Positions 1 to 8,469 of a stretch of 64,000 nt of DNA are shown here, in pieces (position 1 is the stretch's first letter; each line of letters starts with the position of its first letter). This stretch comes from Chryseobacterium sp. FP211-J200 (GTDB taxonomy: Bacteria > Bacteroidota > Bacteroidia > Flavobacteriales > Weeksellaceae): contig NZ_LSHB01000045.1 in the NCBI RefSeq assembly GCF_001643375.1, forward strand, positions 1 through 64,000, given 5' to 3'. Both the position numbers and the translations under genes were made by a program. The notes beneath the pieces are model-generated. The model ran no database searches and was not told the DNA's origin. It was given only the letters and a program-made list of their open reading frames with translations.

Positions 1-243
1 TTTTTTTTGGTACATACATAAAAAACCATATGCCAATTAGCCTATCGGTCAGTAGTAATATAATTTGAGATTATCGAGTATCATAGATAGATACTTCAAT
101 TAAATAAGATGATTATTAAATTGTATAAAAATATGTCTATGTGACTTTTAAAAATTACATTAGCTTTTTACCTATTACTGATAATATCTGTTAATCTTTT
201 GATAAAAATGCAAGTTTCATTTTTTTTCAAATCTTAATTAAGT
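1..243. other. AT-rich intergenic region, no gene recognised
   Basis: No convincing open reading frame is visible in the first 240 bases. The only structure seen is a short inverted repeat near 79-98 (GAGTATC pairing with GATACTT around a short loop). It may be the 3' flank of a gene outside the window. Confidence 0.4.
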
Positions 244-251
244 TATTTTTG
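244..251 (+). promoter_or_regulatory. Putative -7 promoter element (TATTTTTG)
   Basis: The octamer matches the Bacteroidetes -7 consensus TAnnTTTG and lies 18 nt before the ATG at 270. No convincing -33 TTTG was found at the usual distance, so the call rests on one box. Confidence 0.4.
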
Positions 252-269
252 CACAAATTAATTTTTAAA

Positions 270-1763
270 ATGAAAAAGTACTTATTTCTTCTTTTACTCA
301 CTTTGCTGGTAGTCTCTTGCTCCAAAGTTAAAGTTGAAGGAAATGTAAAAGGAGGTTCTCCTTTGGAAAGAATAGAATTCATAGAAGCTTCTGGTGTTGC
401 AACACTGCCGCTAGTCAATCTTGGTGTTGATGAAAAAGGAAACTTCAAAGGTGAATTCAAAGCACCTAAAAACGGAATGTACGCAATGACCTACGCAGGG
501 AAAATGAATTTCATTTATCTTAAAAAAGGTCAAACGTTGAATATCTCAGGTGATTCTGCAACTTTCCCGGAAGTTTTTAAAATAGAAGGTGATGCCAAGA
601 AAAACAACGATTTTATCACAGCAACTCAAAAATATTTGGAATCTTATAGTTCTAAACTCAATATGCAAATGTTGCAGAAAAAAGAATCTGAGTTTTTAGT
701 TGATATCAAAAATATACATTCTGATCTTGAAAAGAATCTTGATGAAACTGCTGATAAATTAGGTGCAGATAGTGAAGTTGTGAAACTTAAAAAAGATGAG
801 TTGACAACTAATATCTTAACTTTCTTGGTTCAGTACGAGGCAGCTCACGGTCAAGCAGCTGGTGATCCATCTTTCAAAGTATCAAAGAACTTTACAGATT
901 ATGAAAAAACTTTGACAGAGAACAATGACAGAATGGTAGAGAACTTACCTGTCTACAGAAATTACTTGTTGAATAAAGTTGGTCAAAAATTCCAGACTTT
1001 TGCAGAAAAGCAAACTGATAAGAACAACGCCAGTATGTCAGCAATATTCGCTAGATTCTTGGCAACTGATAAAGAAATGTCCCAAAAGACAAAAGACTAT
1101 TTGCTAGCTTTTGTAATTGCTAAGTTTGATTTGAATCCTTACACAAGCGAAGTTGAAAAAGTTAAGAAGATCAGTGATGAATATATCAAGGATTCTGAAG
1201 TTAAGAAAGATCTGAATTCTGCGATCAATGCAGTATTTGGATTGAAAGTAGGAGAGGAAGCTCCAAAAGTGGGTTTAACAAAACTGGATGGGAAATCGGA
1301 GAATCTAGAATTGAACGCTAAACCTACTTTGGTAATGAGTTACGCTTCTTGGAATCCTTACATCAGCCAATCAACTATTCCGGTTTTGAAGGAAGTTGTC
1401 AATTTCTATAAAGCTAAAGTTAACTTTGCATTTGTTAATTTAGATGATACAAAAGAACAATTCACAAAAACAGCTAATGCTATGTTGAAAGGAATTCCTG
1501 GAACTAACTACTACGCTGAAGGTGGATTGCAGTCAGACTATGCTAAGAAATTCTTTATCTATGGATTTAAGATCCCTGGTTTCTTTTTGATCGGTAAAGA
1601 TGGAAAAGTAGCAAGTCAGACTTTCTATAACTTAGGCGATGCTAAATTTGTGGAGGCTATGAACAAAATTTCTGGTCTGCAGGCTCCCACTGTGAATCCA
1701 CAGGCACAGCTACAAAATGAATTGTTACAGAATCCAAATGCAGATTCTGCACAAACAAAATAA
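270..1763 (+). CDS. Thioredoxin-fold (TlpA/ResA-like) lipoprotein lacking the CxxC motif
   Basis: A 497-residue predicted lipoprotein. The ATG at 270 gives a clean lipoprotein signal peptide with lipobox VVSC, whereas the longer frame starts at a TTG upstream. Residues about 20-110 resemble the beta-rich DUF4369 domain that precedes thioredoxin domains in Bacteroidetes. A helical middle follows, then a thioredoxin-like domain at about 330-470. Where TlpA proteins carry WCxxC, this one reads ASWNPYIS, so both redox cysteines are missing and disulfide exchange is unlikely. The tail is rich in Q, N and A. The domain assignment is by motif and layout; a scaffolding or sensing role is inference. 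A TAnnTTTG box lies just upstream. Confidence 0.7.
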   Translation: MKKYLFLLLLTLLVVSCSKVKVEGNVKGGSPLERIEFIEASGVATLPLVNLGVDEKGNFKGEFKAPKNGMYAMTYAGKMNFIYLKKGQTLNISGDSATFPEVFKIEGDAKKNNDFITATQKYLESYSSKLNMQMLQKKESEFLVDIKNIHSDLEKNLDETADKLGADSEVVKLKKDELTTNILTFLVQYEAAHGQAAGDPSFKVSKNFTDYEKTLTENNDRMVENLPVYRNYLLNKVGQKFQTFAEKQTDKNNASMSAIFARFLATDKEMSQKTKDYLLAFVIAKFDLNPYTSEVEKVKKISDEYIKDSEVKKDLNSAINAVFGLKVGEEAPKVGLTKLDGKSENLELNAKPTLVMSYASWNPYISQSTIPVLKEVVNFYKAKVNFAFVNLDDTKEQFTKTANAMLKGIPGTNYYAEGGLQSDYAKKFFIYGFKIPGFFLIGKDGKVASQTFYNLGDAKFVEAMNKISGLQAPTVNPQAQLQNELLQNPNADSAQTK

Positions 1764-1853
1764 TAGATGAATCAGCGATGTTCGAATCTTGTATCTGCAA
1801 GAATAAAGATGTGGCTGATACATCTGTCCTTGAAAAACAATGAAAATTAGCAG

Positions 1854-3260
1854 ATGAAACAAAGAAGAAATAAAATTCTTGAAAATATCAGACTCCTTTC
1901 CGCCGGTGCGAAAGGAGTTTCTGTTGGTAAGACAGAAGATGGGAAAACGGTTCTAGTAAAAGGGGCAGTTCCCGGTGACCTTGTCAACGTAAGAGTAAAA
2001 AAATCAAAAAGTAATTATTTCGAGGGCGAAGCCGTCGAAATCTTGGAATATTCGGAATACCGCGTTGATGCCAAATGTATCCACTTCGGAACGTGTGGTG
2101 GTTGCAAATGGCAGAATATCGCTTACGAGAAACAACTCGATTTCAAACACAGCGAAGTCGTGAACAACATCAAGAGAATTGGTGGTTTTCCAGAGTTTGA
2201 AGAAGTGCCTATTTTGGGTGCTCCAGACCAATATTTCTACCGAAACAAAATGGAATTCTCTTTTTCCAATTCGCGTTGGCTGACTCAATATGAAATCAGT
2301 TCTGAGGAAAACTTCGGAAACAGAGATGCACTAGGATTTCACATTCCAGGCATGTGGAGCAAGATTCTAGATCTGAAAGAATGTTGGCTTCAAGAAGATC
2401 CATCAAACCAGATCAGATTGGCAGTTAAGAAATACGCTGTCGAAAATGGTTTGGAATTTTATGATGTTAAGGAACAAAAAGGATTCTTGAGAACTTTGAT
2501 GCTTCGTCAAAATTCGAAAGGCGATTGGATGGTTCTTTTCCAATTGTACAAGGATAATAAAGCGGAGAGGATCAAATTATTTGATTTCCTTCTAAGCCAA
2601 TTTCCACAGATCACAACTTTGGTTTATGCTATTAATCCTAAAGGAAATGACAGTATTTATGATCTGGATATTCAGAATTACTATGGTGAAGGATTTATTT
2701 ATGAAGAAATGGATGGCCTGAAATTCAAAATTGGACCGAAATCTTTCTTCCAAACGAATTACAAACAAGCCTTAGAATTATACAGAAAAACCCTTGAATT
2801 TGCAGATTTGAAAGGCGATGAAGTGGTTTACGATCTATACACCGGCACAGGAACTATTGCACAATATGTTGCGAGAAACGCCAAACAAGTGATCGGAATC
2901 GAATCTGTTCAGGAAGCCATCGATGCAGCCATCGAACACGCAGAACTGAACGGTCTTACGAACACAACTTTCTATTGTGGTGATATGAAAAACGTCTTCA
3001 ACGACGAGTTTCTTGCGAACCATCCAAAAGCCGATGTGTTGGTCACCGACCCACCAAGAGACGGGATGCACCAGAAAGTAGTGGAGCAGATCCTAAAATT
3101 AGCTCCCGAAAGAATTGTTTATGTAAGTTGTAATTCTGCAACACAGGCAAGAGACATCGCTTTGATGAAAGATGATTACGAATTGGTAAAGATCCTTCCG
3201 GTAGATATGTTCCCACAAACACATCACGTGGAGAATATCGCTTTGCTGATCAGAAAATAA
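1854..3260 (+). CDS. rlmD: 23S rRNA (uracil-5-)-methyltransferase, RlmD/RumA family
   Basis: A 468-residue SAM-dependent RNA m5U methyltransferase. An N-terminal TRAM domain (about 1-65) precedes a 4Fe-4S cysteine cluster (C75, C81, C84, with a later Cys in LKECWLQ). The C-terminal Rossmann part has the SAM motif DLYTGTGTIAQ, the TDPPRDGM motif and the catalytic cysteine in YVSCNSATQARD, which attacks uracil C6. The family methylates U1939 (and in some bacteria U747) of 23S rRNA. Which position is modified here cannot be told from sequence alone. The gene stands alone, 90 bp after the thioredoxin-fold lipoprotein gene. Confidence 0.9.
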   Translation: MKQRRNKILENIRLLSAGAKGVSVGKTEDGKTVLVKGAVPGDLVNVRVKKSKSNYFEGEAVEILEYSEYRVDAKCIHFGTCGGCKWQNIAYEKQLDFKHSEVVNNIKRIGGFPEFEEVPILGAPDQYFYRNKMEFSFSNSRWLTQYEISSEENFGNRDALGFHIPGMWSKILDLKECWLQEDPSNQIRLAVKKYAVENGLEFYDVKEQKGFLRTLMLRQNSKGDWMVLFQLYKDNKAERIKLFDFLLSQFPQITTLVYAINPKGNDSIYDLDIQNYYGEGFIYEEMDGLKFKIGPKSFFQTNYKQALELYRKTLEFADLKGDEVVYDLYTGTGTIAQYVARNAKQVIGIESVQEAIDAAIEHAELNGLTNTTFYCGDMKNVFNDEFLANHPKADVLVTDPPRDGMHQKVVEQILKLAPERIVYVSCNSATQARDIALMKDDYELVKILPVDMFPQTHHVENIALLIRK

Positions 3261-3304
3261 GCTTTAATTTTATTCGTTCTAAGGTCTAAATACAACATTG
3301 ATCA

Positions 3305-3778
3305 ATGAAAAACATAATATGGATTTTCGGTTTTCTGTTGCTTCTCACAAGTTGTGGGAGCGATGATGACATCTGCTTGGGCGAGGAATCTACACCAAGA
3401 CTCAAACTGCAGTTCCGAAATGCCAATAATCAAACGGTGGCTTTGGATACCTTATATGTAGATGTGGATTATGGAAAAGACTCACTGAAGCAGATCATCA
3501 CAGCAGCAGTAAGACAAGATTCTGTGATGGTTCCTATGAGAATTGATAATAGTCCTTACACAGACATCTACATCAAACAAAGACTGGTAGGACCAAGAAG
3601 CAAAATAAGAATTACGTACGATCAAAAAGCGATCTATGTTTCTCCTGCCTGCGGTTTCAAAGTCAATTATGAAAACCTGAAAGGAGAAGTTCTTGAGCGC
3701 GATCCGGTACAAAGCATCCAATCTAACATAACAACATTAACCGATGAGAATAGCATCAATTTTTATCTGCGCTTTTAG
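3305..3778 (+). CDS. DUF6452-family lipoprotein
   Basis: A 157-residue protein with a lipoprotein signal (LLLLTSCGSDDD) followed by a short beta-rich domain and an ICLGE motif near the mature N terminus. It matches what I know as DUF6452, a Flavobacteriia family of unknown function. The last 35 bp overlap the next gene in another frame, which suggests translational coupling. The pairing of this lipoprotein with a DUF6048 protein is typical and suggests a shared envelope role, but no biochemical function is known to me. Confidence 0.7.
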   Translation: MKNIIWIFGFLLLLTSCGSDDDICLGEESTPRLKLQFRNANNQTVALDTLYVDVDYGKDSLKQIITAAVRQDSVMVPMRIDNSPYTDIYIKQRLVGPRSKIRITYDQKAIYVSPACGFKVNYENLKGEVLERDPVQSIQSNITTLTDENSINFYLRF

Positions 3779-4412
3779 TCTTTTATCGGTTTCTGTGTTT
3801 TCTCAGACCAAACCGGAAGAGAAGAAGCAGGATTCTGTGAAATGGAAATACAAGCCCAACTTCATTGTAGGTGTCGATGTCTTGAATTTGGGAACCGGAT
3901 TTTTTGGTGACAGACAGTTATTCCAGGGATTCATTTCCAGCAGGATCAACAAAAAAGTTCATGCCGTGATCGACCTTGGATATGACAAAAATATCTATCA
4001 GAAGAATGGCTATGATGTGAAAGCAGACGGATTGTTTGCCAAGATCGGTGCAGTCTACATGCTGTCCATCGATCCTGAGAATGATATGAATGGTTTCTAT
4101 GCCGGCGCAAAACTGGCAGGAAGTTTCTACAATCAAGAGTACATGGCCGTGCCTGTAAAAGGCTTGAACAACGAAGGCGTTTTCCTCTCTTTCGACCCAT
4201 CCACGCAAAGCAGCTACTGGATCGAGGCTTCCTTGGGAGCAAGAGTTCAGGTCTTCAGCAGCAATTTCTTCATAGATGTCAATGCGCAACCCAGATACTT
4301 GGCCTACACCACCAAACAGGAAGAGATCAAACCGATGATCGTTCCCGGTTTTGGCAAGAGCTCCGGAAGTTTCAATATGGGCTTCAGCTGGAGCATCGCT
4401 TATAAGTTTTAA
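3744..4412 (+). CDS. DUF6048-family outer-membrane-like protein
   Basis: A 222-residue protein. A signal peptide ending in SVFSQ is followed by alternating amphipathic segments (NFIVGVDVLNLGTG, FYAGAKLAGSFY) and a terminal aromatic residue (SWSIAYKF). This is the pattern of a small outer-membrane beta barrel. I assign it to DUF6048 by resemblance. It overlaps the upstream lipoprotein gene by 35 bp and is followed at once by a hairpin terminator, so the two genes form a compact transcription unit right after rlmD. Function unknown. Confidence 0.7.
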   Translation: MRIASIFICAFSLLSVSVFSQTKPEEKKQDSVKWKYKPNFIVGVDVLNLGTGFFGDRQLFQGFISSRINKKVHAVIDLGYDKNIYQKNGYDVKADGLFAKIGAVYMLSIDPENDMNGFYAGAKLAGSFYNQEYMAVPVKGLNNEGVFLSFDPSTQSSYWIEASLGARVQVFSSNFFIDVNAQPRYLAYTTKQEEIKPMIVPGFGKSSGSFNMGFSWSIAYKF

Positions 4413-4420
4413 AAATAATA

Positions 4421-4446
4421 AAGTCTGCAAGTCGCAGGCTTTTTTG
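4421..4446 (+). terminator. Rho-independent terminator after the DUF6048 gene
   Basis: Stem AGTCTGC / GCAGGCT with a short loop, followed by a T run, 9 nt after the stop codon. Confidence 0.7.
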
Positions 4447-4456
4447 TTTTATTTGA

Positions 4457-4557
4457 GCAGCTTTTCCGTCTTCCGTTCCCAATCTTTTTTGCAGACGATT
4501 TCAGTTAAGTTGAACCTGATACCAAGCAAAAAAGGATTTCCACTCAAGCCGGGCTGC
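4457..4557 (+). repeat. Dispersed repeat family A, copy 1 (101 bp)
   Basis: The element begins GCAGC and ends GCTGC (complementary ends). Inside it carries CCGTCTTCCGTTCCC near the left end and CTCAAGCCGGGCTGC at the right end. An inner inverted repeat pairs AATCTTTTTTGC with GCAAAAAAGGATT. Very similar copies lie at 11904-12006, 16538-16650 (inverted) and 39718-39833. The remaining stretch to about 4745 has no recognisable gene, only a small AGTAAAC/GTTTACT inverted repeat near 4656-4690. Confidence 0.85.
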
Positions 4558-4749
4558 AGCAGAGCTTCTATCCATGTTTTGGTGGTCAGATCTGCATATT
4601 GATATTAGAACCAAGCCTGCCATTACAATGTGAGAAGCTTCTCGTGCTGAAATAGTAAACCTACTATCAAGCAAGAGTAAGTTTACTTTCGTCCAAAAAA
4701 AGCGCATGATTCTAAGACTTAAAAATAAGCGTAAGGTTTACATCAAACA

Positions 4750-4784
4750 AAAAGCACAAAACCGTTTTACCAGTTTTGTGCTTG
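4750..4784 (-). terminator. Terminator of sppA
   Basis: On the minus strand an AAGCACAAAAC / GTTTTGTGCTT stem is followed by TTTTTGTTTG, about 30 nt beyond the sppA stop codon. Confidence 0.75.
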
Positions 4785-4811
4785 CTTATATTTTAATTAT
4801 TGAATTTTCCT

Positions 4812-6557
4812 TTAGTTCAATTTGATGCTGAATGGTGTTTCCATCATCACAGAAGCTTTCGCATTAGGATCCGTAAACTGTTGGAAGATCTTGAAGTTCT
4901 CTTTCCCGATCTTGTTTTTGATCACTCTGGTAGAGAAGTCCTCATCGGTCTCAGAAGAAAAGATCTGCTCAAATTTTGACATCTTCGCTGGGTAAGTTGA
5001 GACGCCATAATCTTTAAGATTTGCAGACTTAGCTGCGTAATTGATAGCATCTTGTAACGAACCCAACTCGTCCACAAGTCCGATCTGTTTTGCTCTCACG
5101 CCGGACCAGATCCTTCCTCCACCAACAGCATCTATTTCTTCAAAAGATTTTTTTCTATTCACCGTTACAAAATGAACAAAACGCTGATAGGTAGATTCCA
5201 CACTTCTCGTCATGATGGTCAATGTGCCAGGACTCAATCCATTGATTGCGGAGATCATGTTCGAATTGGCATTCGTAGTAACCGCATCACTTCTGATCCC
5301 ATTTTTGGCTGCAAGGTCTTTGAAGTAAGGTATTACACCAAAAACACCAATCGATCCGGTCAAAGTATTTGGTTCCGAGAAGATCTTGTCTGCACCCATC
5401 GCAATGTAGTAACCGCCAGACGCTGCATAATCTCCGAAAGAAACTACGACTGGCTTTTTACGCTTCAACTGCTGCATTTCAAACAAGATCTCGTCAGAAG
5501 CATTGGCGCTTCCACCAGGCGAATTGATACGGAAAACAATTGCTTTTACATGATCATCTTCGCTCAGTTTTTTAATCTCCTTTCTGAAGTTATCAGAATA
5601 GATCCCGTCATAACCTTTTCCACCGTTGATGGATCCCGAAGCATAAAGGATCGCTATTTTGTTTTTGCCACCTTCAGAATCTTTGGAGTCTGCATATTTG
5701 GCAAAAGAAATTTTGTTTAATTTTTTATCAGCATCGATGTTCAGTTTTTTCTTGATGATGTTATCGTACTCGCTTTTTTGGATCAGCTGATCGGCCAATT
5801 TATATTGAACACTCAAATTAGGCAAATAACCATACAGACTATCCGTGATCGTTTTGAATTCTGATTCTGGGATTTTTCTAGCCGTTGCAATTTTGTTGGA
5901 GGTATTCAACCAAATATCATTCAACAAAGTCGAAAGCTGTTCTTTGTTTTCCGGAGAGATCTCATCTTTAAGAAAAGGCTCCACTGCCGCTTTGAATTTC
6001 CCATGACGGATGACCTGAATCCCAATTCCATATTTCTCAGCGAAGCTTTTGAAGAAGGTCACTTCCGCAGACAATCCTTTTAGTTCTATGCCGCCAGAAG
6101 GATTCAGATAATATTTATCCGCAACTGAACCTAGATAATAAGCACCTTGAGAAACCGTGTTCCCATAAGCATAGACAAATTTCCCACTCTTTTTGAAATC
6201 GATAAGCGCATTTCTGATATCATCCAATTGCGTGATCCCTGCGTTGATGTTATCAGCCTCGATGCTGATGCCTTTTATGTTGTCATCGGTCTTTGCTTTA
6301 TTAATGGCTTGTAAAACGTCATATAATAAAACCGATTTTTCTTCTTTATTAATAGAGAAGAGATCGTCTTGATCTTCGGAAGGACTATCGATTATTTTTG
6401 TTTTAAGGTCTAGAGTCAGGACAGAATTAGATTTGATATCTGAAGTTTCTGATATAGAAGATAAAGCGATCAAGGCGATAAAAAATGCAAAGAAACCTGC
6501 TATTACAATAAAAATTGCAGTTAAATTTGCGAGAACGAGTTTGAAAAAACCTTTCAT
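4812..6557 (-). CDS. sppA: Signal peptide peptidase SppA, 67K type (protease IV)
   Basis: A 581-residue membrane-anchored serine protease that degrades cleaved signal peptides. An N-terminal transmembrane segment (about 7-30) is followed by two ClpP-like halves. The N-terminal half carries the catalytic lysine in GKFKAAVEPF. The C-terminal half carries the nucleophile serine in YAASGGYYIA, followed by LTGSIGVFG. This Ser/Lys dyad split over the two halves is typical of the long SppA form. Its ATG lies only 21 bp from the start codon of the divergent folK, so the two promoters must overlap or lie inside the neighbouring coding sequences. Confidence 0.93.
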   Translation of the reverse strand: MKGFFKLVLANLTAIFIVIAGFFAFFIALIALSSISETSDIKSNSVLTLDLKTKIIDSPSEDQDDLFSINKEEKSVLLYDVLQAINKAKTDDNIKGISIEADNINAGITQLDDIRNALIDFKKSGKFVYAYGNTVSQGAYYLGSVADKYYLNPSGGIELKGLSAEVTFFKSFAEKYGIGIQVIRHGKFKAAVEPFLKDEISPENKEQLSTLLNDIWLNTSNKIATARKIPESEFKTITDSLYGYLPNLSVQYKLADQLIQKSEYDNIIKKKLNIDADKKLNKISFAKYADSKDSEGGKNKIAILYASGSINGGKGYDGIYSDNFRKEIKKLSEDDHVKAIVFRINSPGGSANASDEILFEMQQLKRKKPVVVSFGDYAASGGYYIAMGADKIFSEPNTLTGSIGVFGVIPYFKDLAAKNGIRSDAVTTNANSNMISAINGLSPGTLTIMTRSVESTYQRFVHFVTVNRKKSFEEIDAVGGGRIWSGVRAKQIGLVDELGSLQDAINYAAKSANLKDYGVSTYPAKMSKFEQIFSSETDEDFSTRVIKNKIGKENFKIFQQFTDPNAKASVMMETPFSIKLN

Positions 6558-6578
6558 TATAAAATTAATTTGTTAGAT

Positions 6579-6995
6579 ATGTCGTACAACACTGTAGTTT
6601 TGTTACTGGGAAGTAATATTAATGATCCGGAAAATAATATCAAAATAGCTTTGAAAAAAATTGAAAGTGAAGTGGGTGCAACATTAATAAATTCTGAATT
6701 GATCATATCTGAACCAGTAGAATTTTACAGTATCAATAATTTTTGTAATATTGCAGTTAAATTAAAAACACAATTTTCACCTATAGTGCTGTTAAGTAAG
6801 CTGAAACACATTGAAAGAGTGATGGGCAGAGTCCAAGATTCCTCATATTTTGATGCTTATCAGGACAGGATTATAGATATTGATATCATATTATATAACA
6901 ATATAAGGTTTATCTCGAAGAAATTAATTATTCCTCATCATAAAAATCTTTACGAAAGAGATTTTGCCAGAGAACTAATTAAGAAAGTAAAATAA
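6579..6995 (+). CDS. folK: 2-amino-4-hydroxy-6-hydroxymethyldihydropteridine diphosphokinase
   Basis: HPPK, the folate-pathway enzyme that transfers pyrophosphate from ATP to 6-hydroxymethyl-dihydropterin. At 138 residues it is slightly short for the family. Visible motifs are LLLGSNINDPENN at the N terminus, the metal/ATP region RIIDIDIILYNN and the closing IPHHKNLYERDFARELI. I chose the ATG at 6579 because the longer frame begins at a TTG and adds only three residues. It is divergent to sppA, and the OmpA-family gene follows after 14 bp, so read-through into that gene is possible. Confidence 0.9.
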   Translation: MSYNTVVLLLGSNINDPENNIKIALKKIESEVGATLINSELIISEPVEFYSINNFCNIAVKLKTQFSPIVLLSKLKHIERVMGRVQDSSYFDAYQDRIIDIDIILYNNIRFISKKLIIPHHKNLYERDFARELIKKVK

Positions 6996-7009
6996 TTTAT
7001 ACAACACAA

Positions 7010-8443
7010 ATGATTATGAAGAAAAAACTATTTCTATTATTGATGTTGCCCTTCTTAGGTTTTGCACAGACCAATGAAAACACAGCAGACAATGAAATCA
7101 AAACACAACCCTTTAACAACCAGAGCCGACTTTTCAAAGATTGGTCTATCTCCGCAGGTGGCGGTGGCGCCTTCATGGCACACGGTGACGTAACTTCTTT
7201 CTACGATGGGAAGGTCAATTGGGGATGGAATGGCTATGTAAGCCTAGATAAACAGATCACTCATACTTTTGGTATCTCATTACTTTATACGAGAGGCGAG
7301 ACCAAGCAGAAAGCCTACGTTAGTGATGCGGCCGGAGTAGGTCATGGTTATACAAAATTTGATGAGATTGCTTTATTAGCAGACGTCAACTTCTCGAACA
7401 TTATGAGAAGAGTTGATAACAAGTCATCTTTCAGATGGGCATTACATGGTTACGGAGGGATTGGATTCCTGGGATACAAAACTTTTTTACAAGACAATGC
7501 TGTTCTTAGCAAATGGCCACTTTACATTGATCAAAAAATTGGGATCAATACCTTCAATTTTATCGGGGGACTTGGTTTGAAATATAATGTTTCAAAGTTG
7601 ATCGATCTAGAACTTAGAACGCTATACATCATCAGTGGTGATGAAGAATTTGATGGTGGCGGATGGACAAGAGACGCTGTTCCGGGATATAATTTGATCA
7701 ATGATTCTTATACAGATAATGCTTGGTTGGTAAACTTGGGTATATCTTTCAAATTAGGAAAACATCAAGACCATCTTCGTTGGGTAGACCCATTACAAAA
7801 TGCTTATGCAAAAACAGCAGAATTAGAAGAGAAATTTGCTGACTTCAAAGTTTGCGAAAAAGGTGATGCTGATAATGACGGTATTTGTGACGATTGGGAC
7901 AGACAGCTTGATACGCCAGCTGGAGCTAGAGTTGACGGTGCAGGAGTTGCATTGGATGTCGATCTAGATGGTGTTATTGACCTTAATGATAAATGTGTCA
8001 CAGTTCCGGGACCAGTAGAAAATAATGGTTGCCCAACTGCTAATACTGCTTCGCCCGTAACTACAAAACAAGTTGCTATAGAAGAGATCAATAAATATTT
8101 CAACGGAATAGAATTTGAGTTGAACAAAGATGTCATCAGACCAAAATCTTTCCAAGATCTGAATCAGGCAGCCGAAATTATCAAAACATTAGGCGGTGGT
8201 GACAGTTTCGTAGTTGTAGGAGCTACAGACAGTAGAGGTTCTGCTGCTTATAATAAAAAATTATCTCAATCAAGAGCCAATGCCGTACTGGCTTATCTAG
8301 TGAGCAAAGGTGTTTCTTCGTCAGTACTTTCTGCTGAAGGAAGAGGAAAAGAGGATCTTAAATATACAGAATGCGATCCGGCAACAAAATGTCCGGAGTG
8401 GAAAAATGAAGCCAACAGAAGAGTATATTTTATAGCAAAATAA
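7010..8443 (+). CDS. OmpA-family outer membrane protein with calcium-binding linker (paralogue 1)
   Basis: A 477-residue protein with a signal peptide ending in LGFAQ and an N-terminal beta-barrel-like region (about 30-250). A thrombospondin type 3-like aspartate-rich linker (GDADNDGICDDWDRQ, about 284-345) follows. The C-terminal OmpA/MotB peptidoglycan-binding domain (about 360-477) has FELNKDVIRPKS and the peptide-binding ATDSRGSAAYNKKLSQ...A. Proteins of this layout anchor the outer membrane to peptidoglycan. ATGs at 7010 and 7016 are both possible starts. A closely related tandem copy follows after 26 bp. Confidence 0.88.
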   Translation: MIMKKKLFLLLMLPFLGFAQTNENTADNEIKTQPFNNQSRLFKDWSISAGGGGAFMAHGDVTSFYDGKVNWGWNGYVSLDKQITHTFGISLLYTRGETKQKAYVSDAAGVGHGYTKFDEIALLADVNFSNIMRRVDNKSSFRWALHGYGGIGFLGYKTFLQDNAVLSKWPLYIDQKIGINTFNFIGGLGLKYNVSKLIDLELRTLYIISGDEEFDGGGWTRDAVPGYNLINDSYTDNAWLVNLGISFKLGKHQDHLRWVDPLQNAYAKTAELEEKFADFKVCEKGDADNDGICDDWDRQLDTPAGARVDGAGVALDVDLDGVIDLNDKCVTVPGPVENNGCPTANTASPVTTKQVAIEEINKYFNGIEFELNKDVIRPKSFQDLNQAAEIIKTLGGGDSFVVVGATDSRGSAAYNKKLSQSRANAVLAYLVSKGVSSSVLSAEGRGKEDLKYTECDPATKCPEWKNEANRRVYFIAK

Positions 8444-8469
8444 TTAACTAAGAAAAAAAACATTCAAAT

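Noticed and set aside
4501-4707. Minus-strand 68-codon ORF in the repeat A copy and downstream
   Set aside because: It runs through a repeat and shows no family resemblance.
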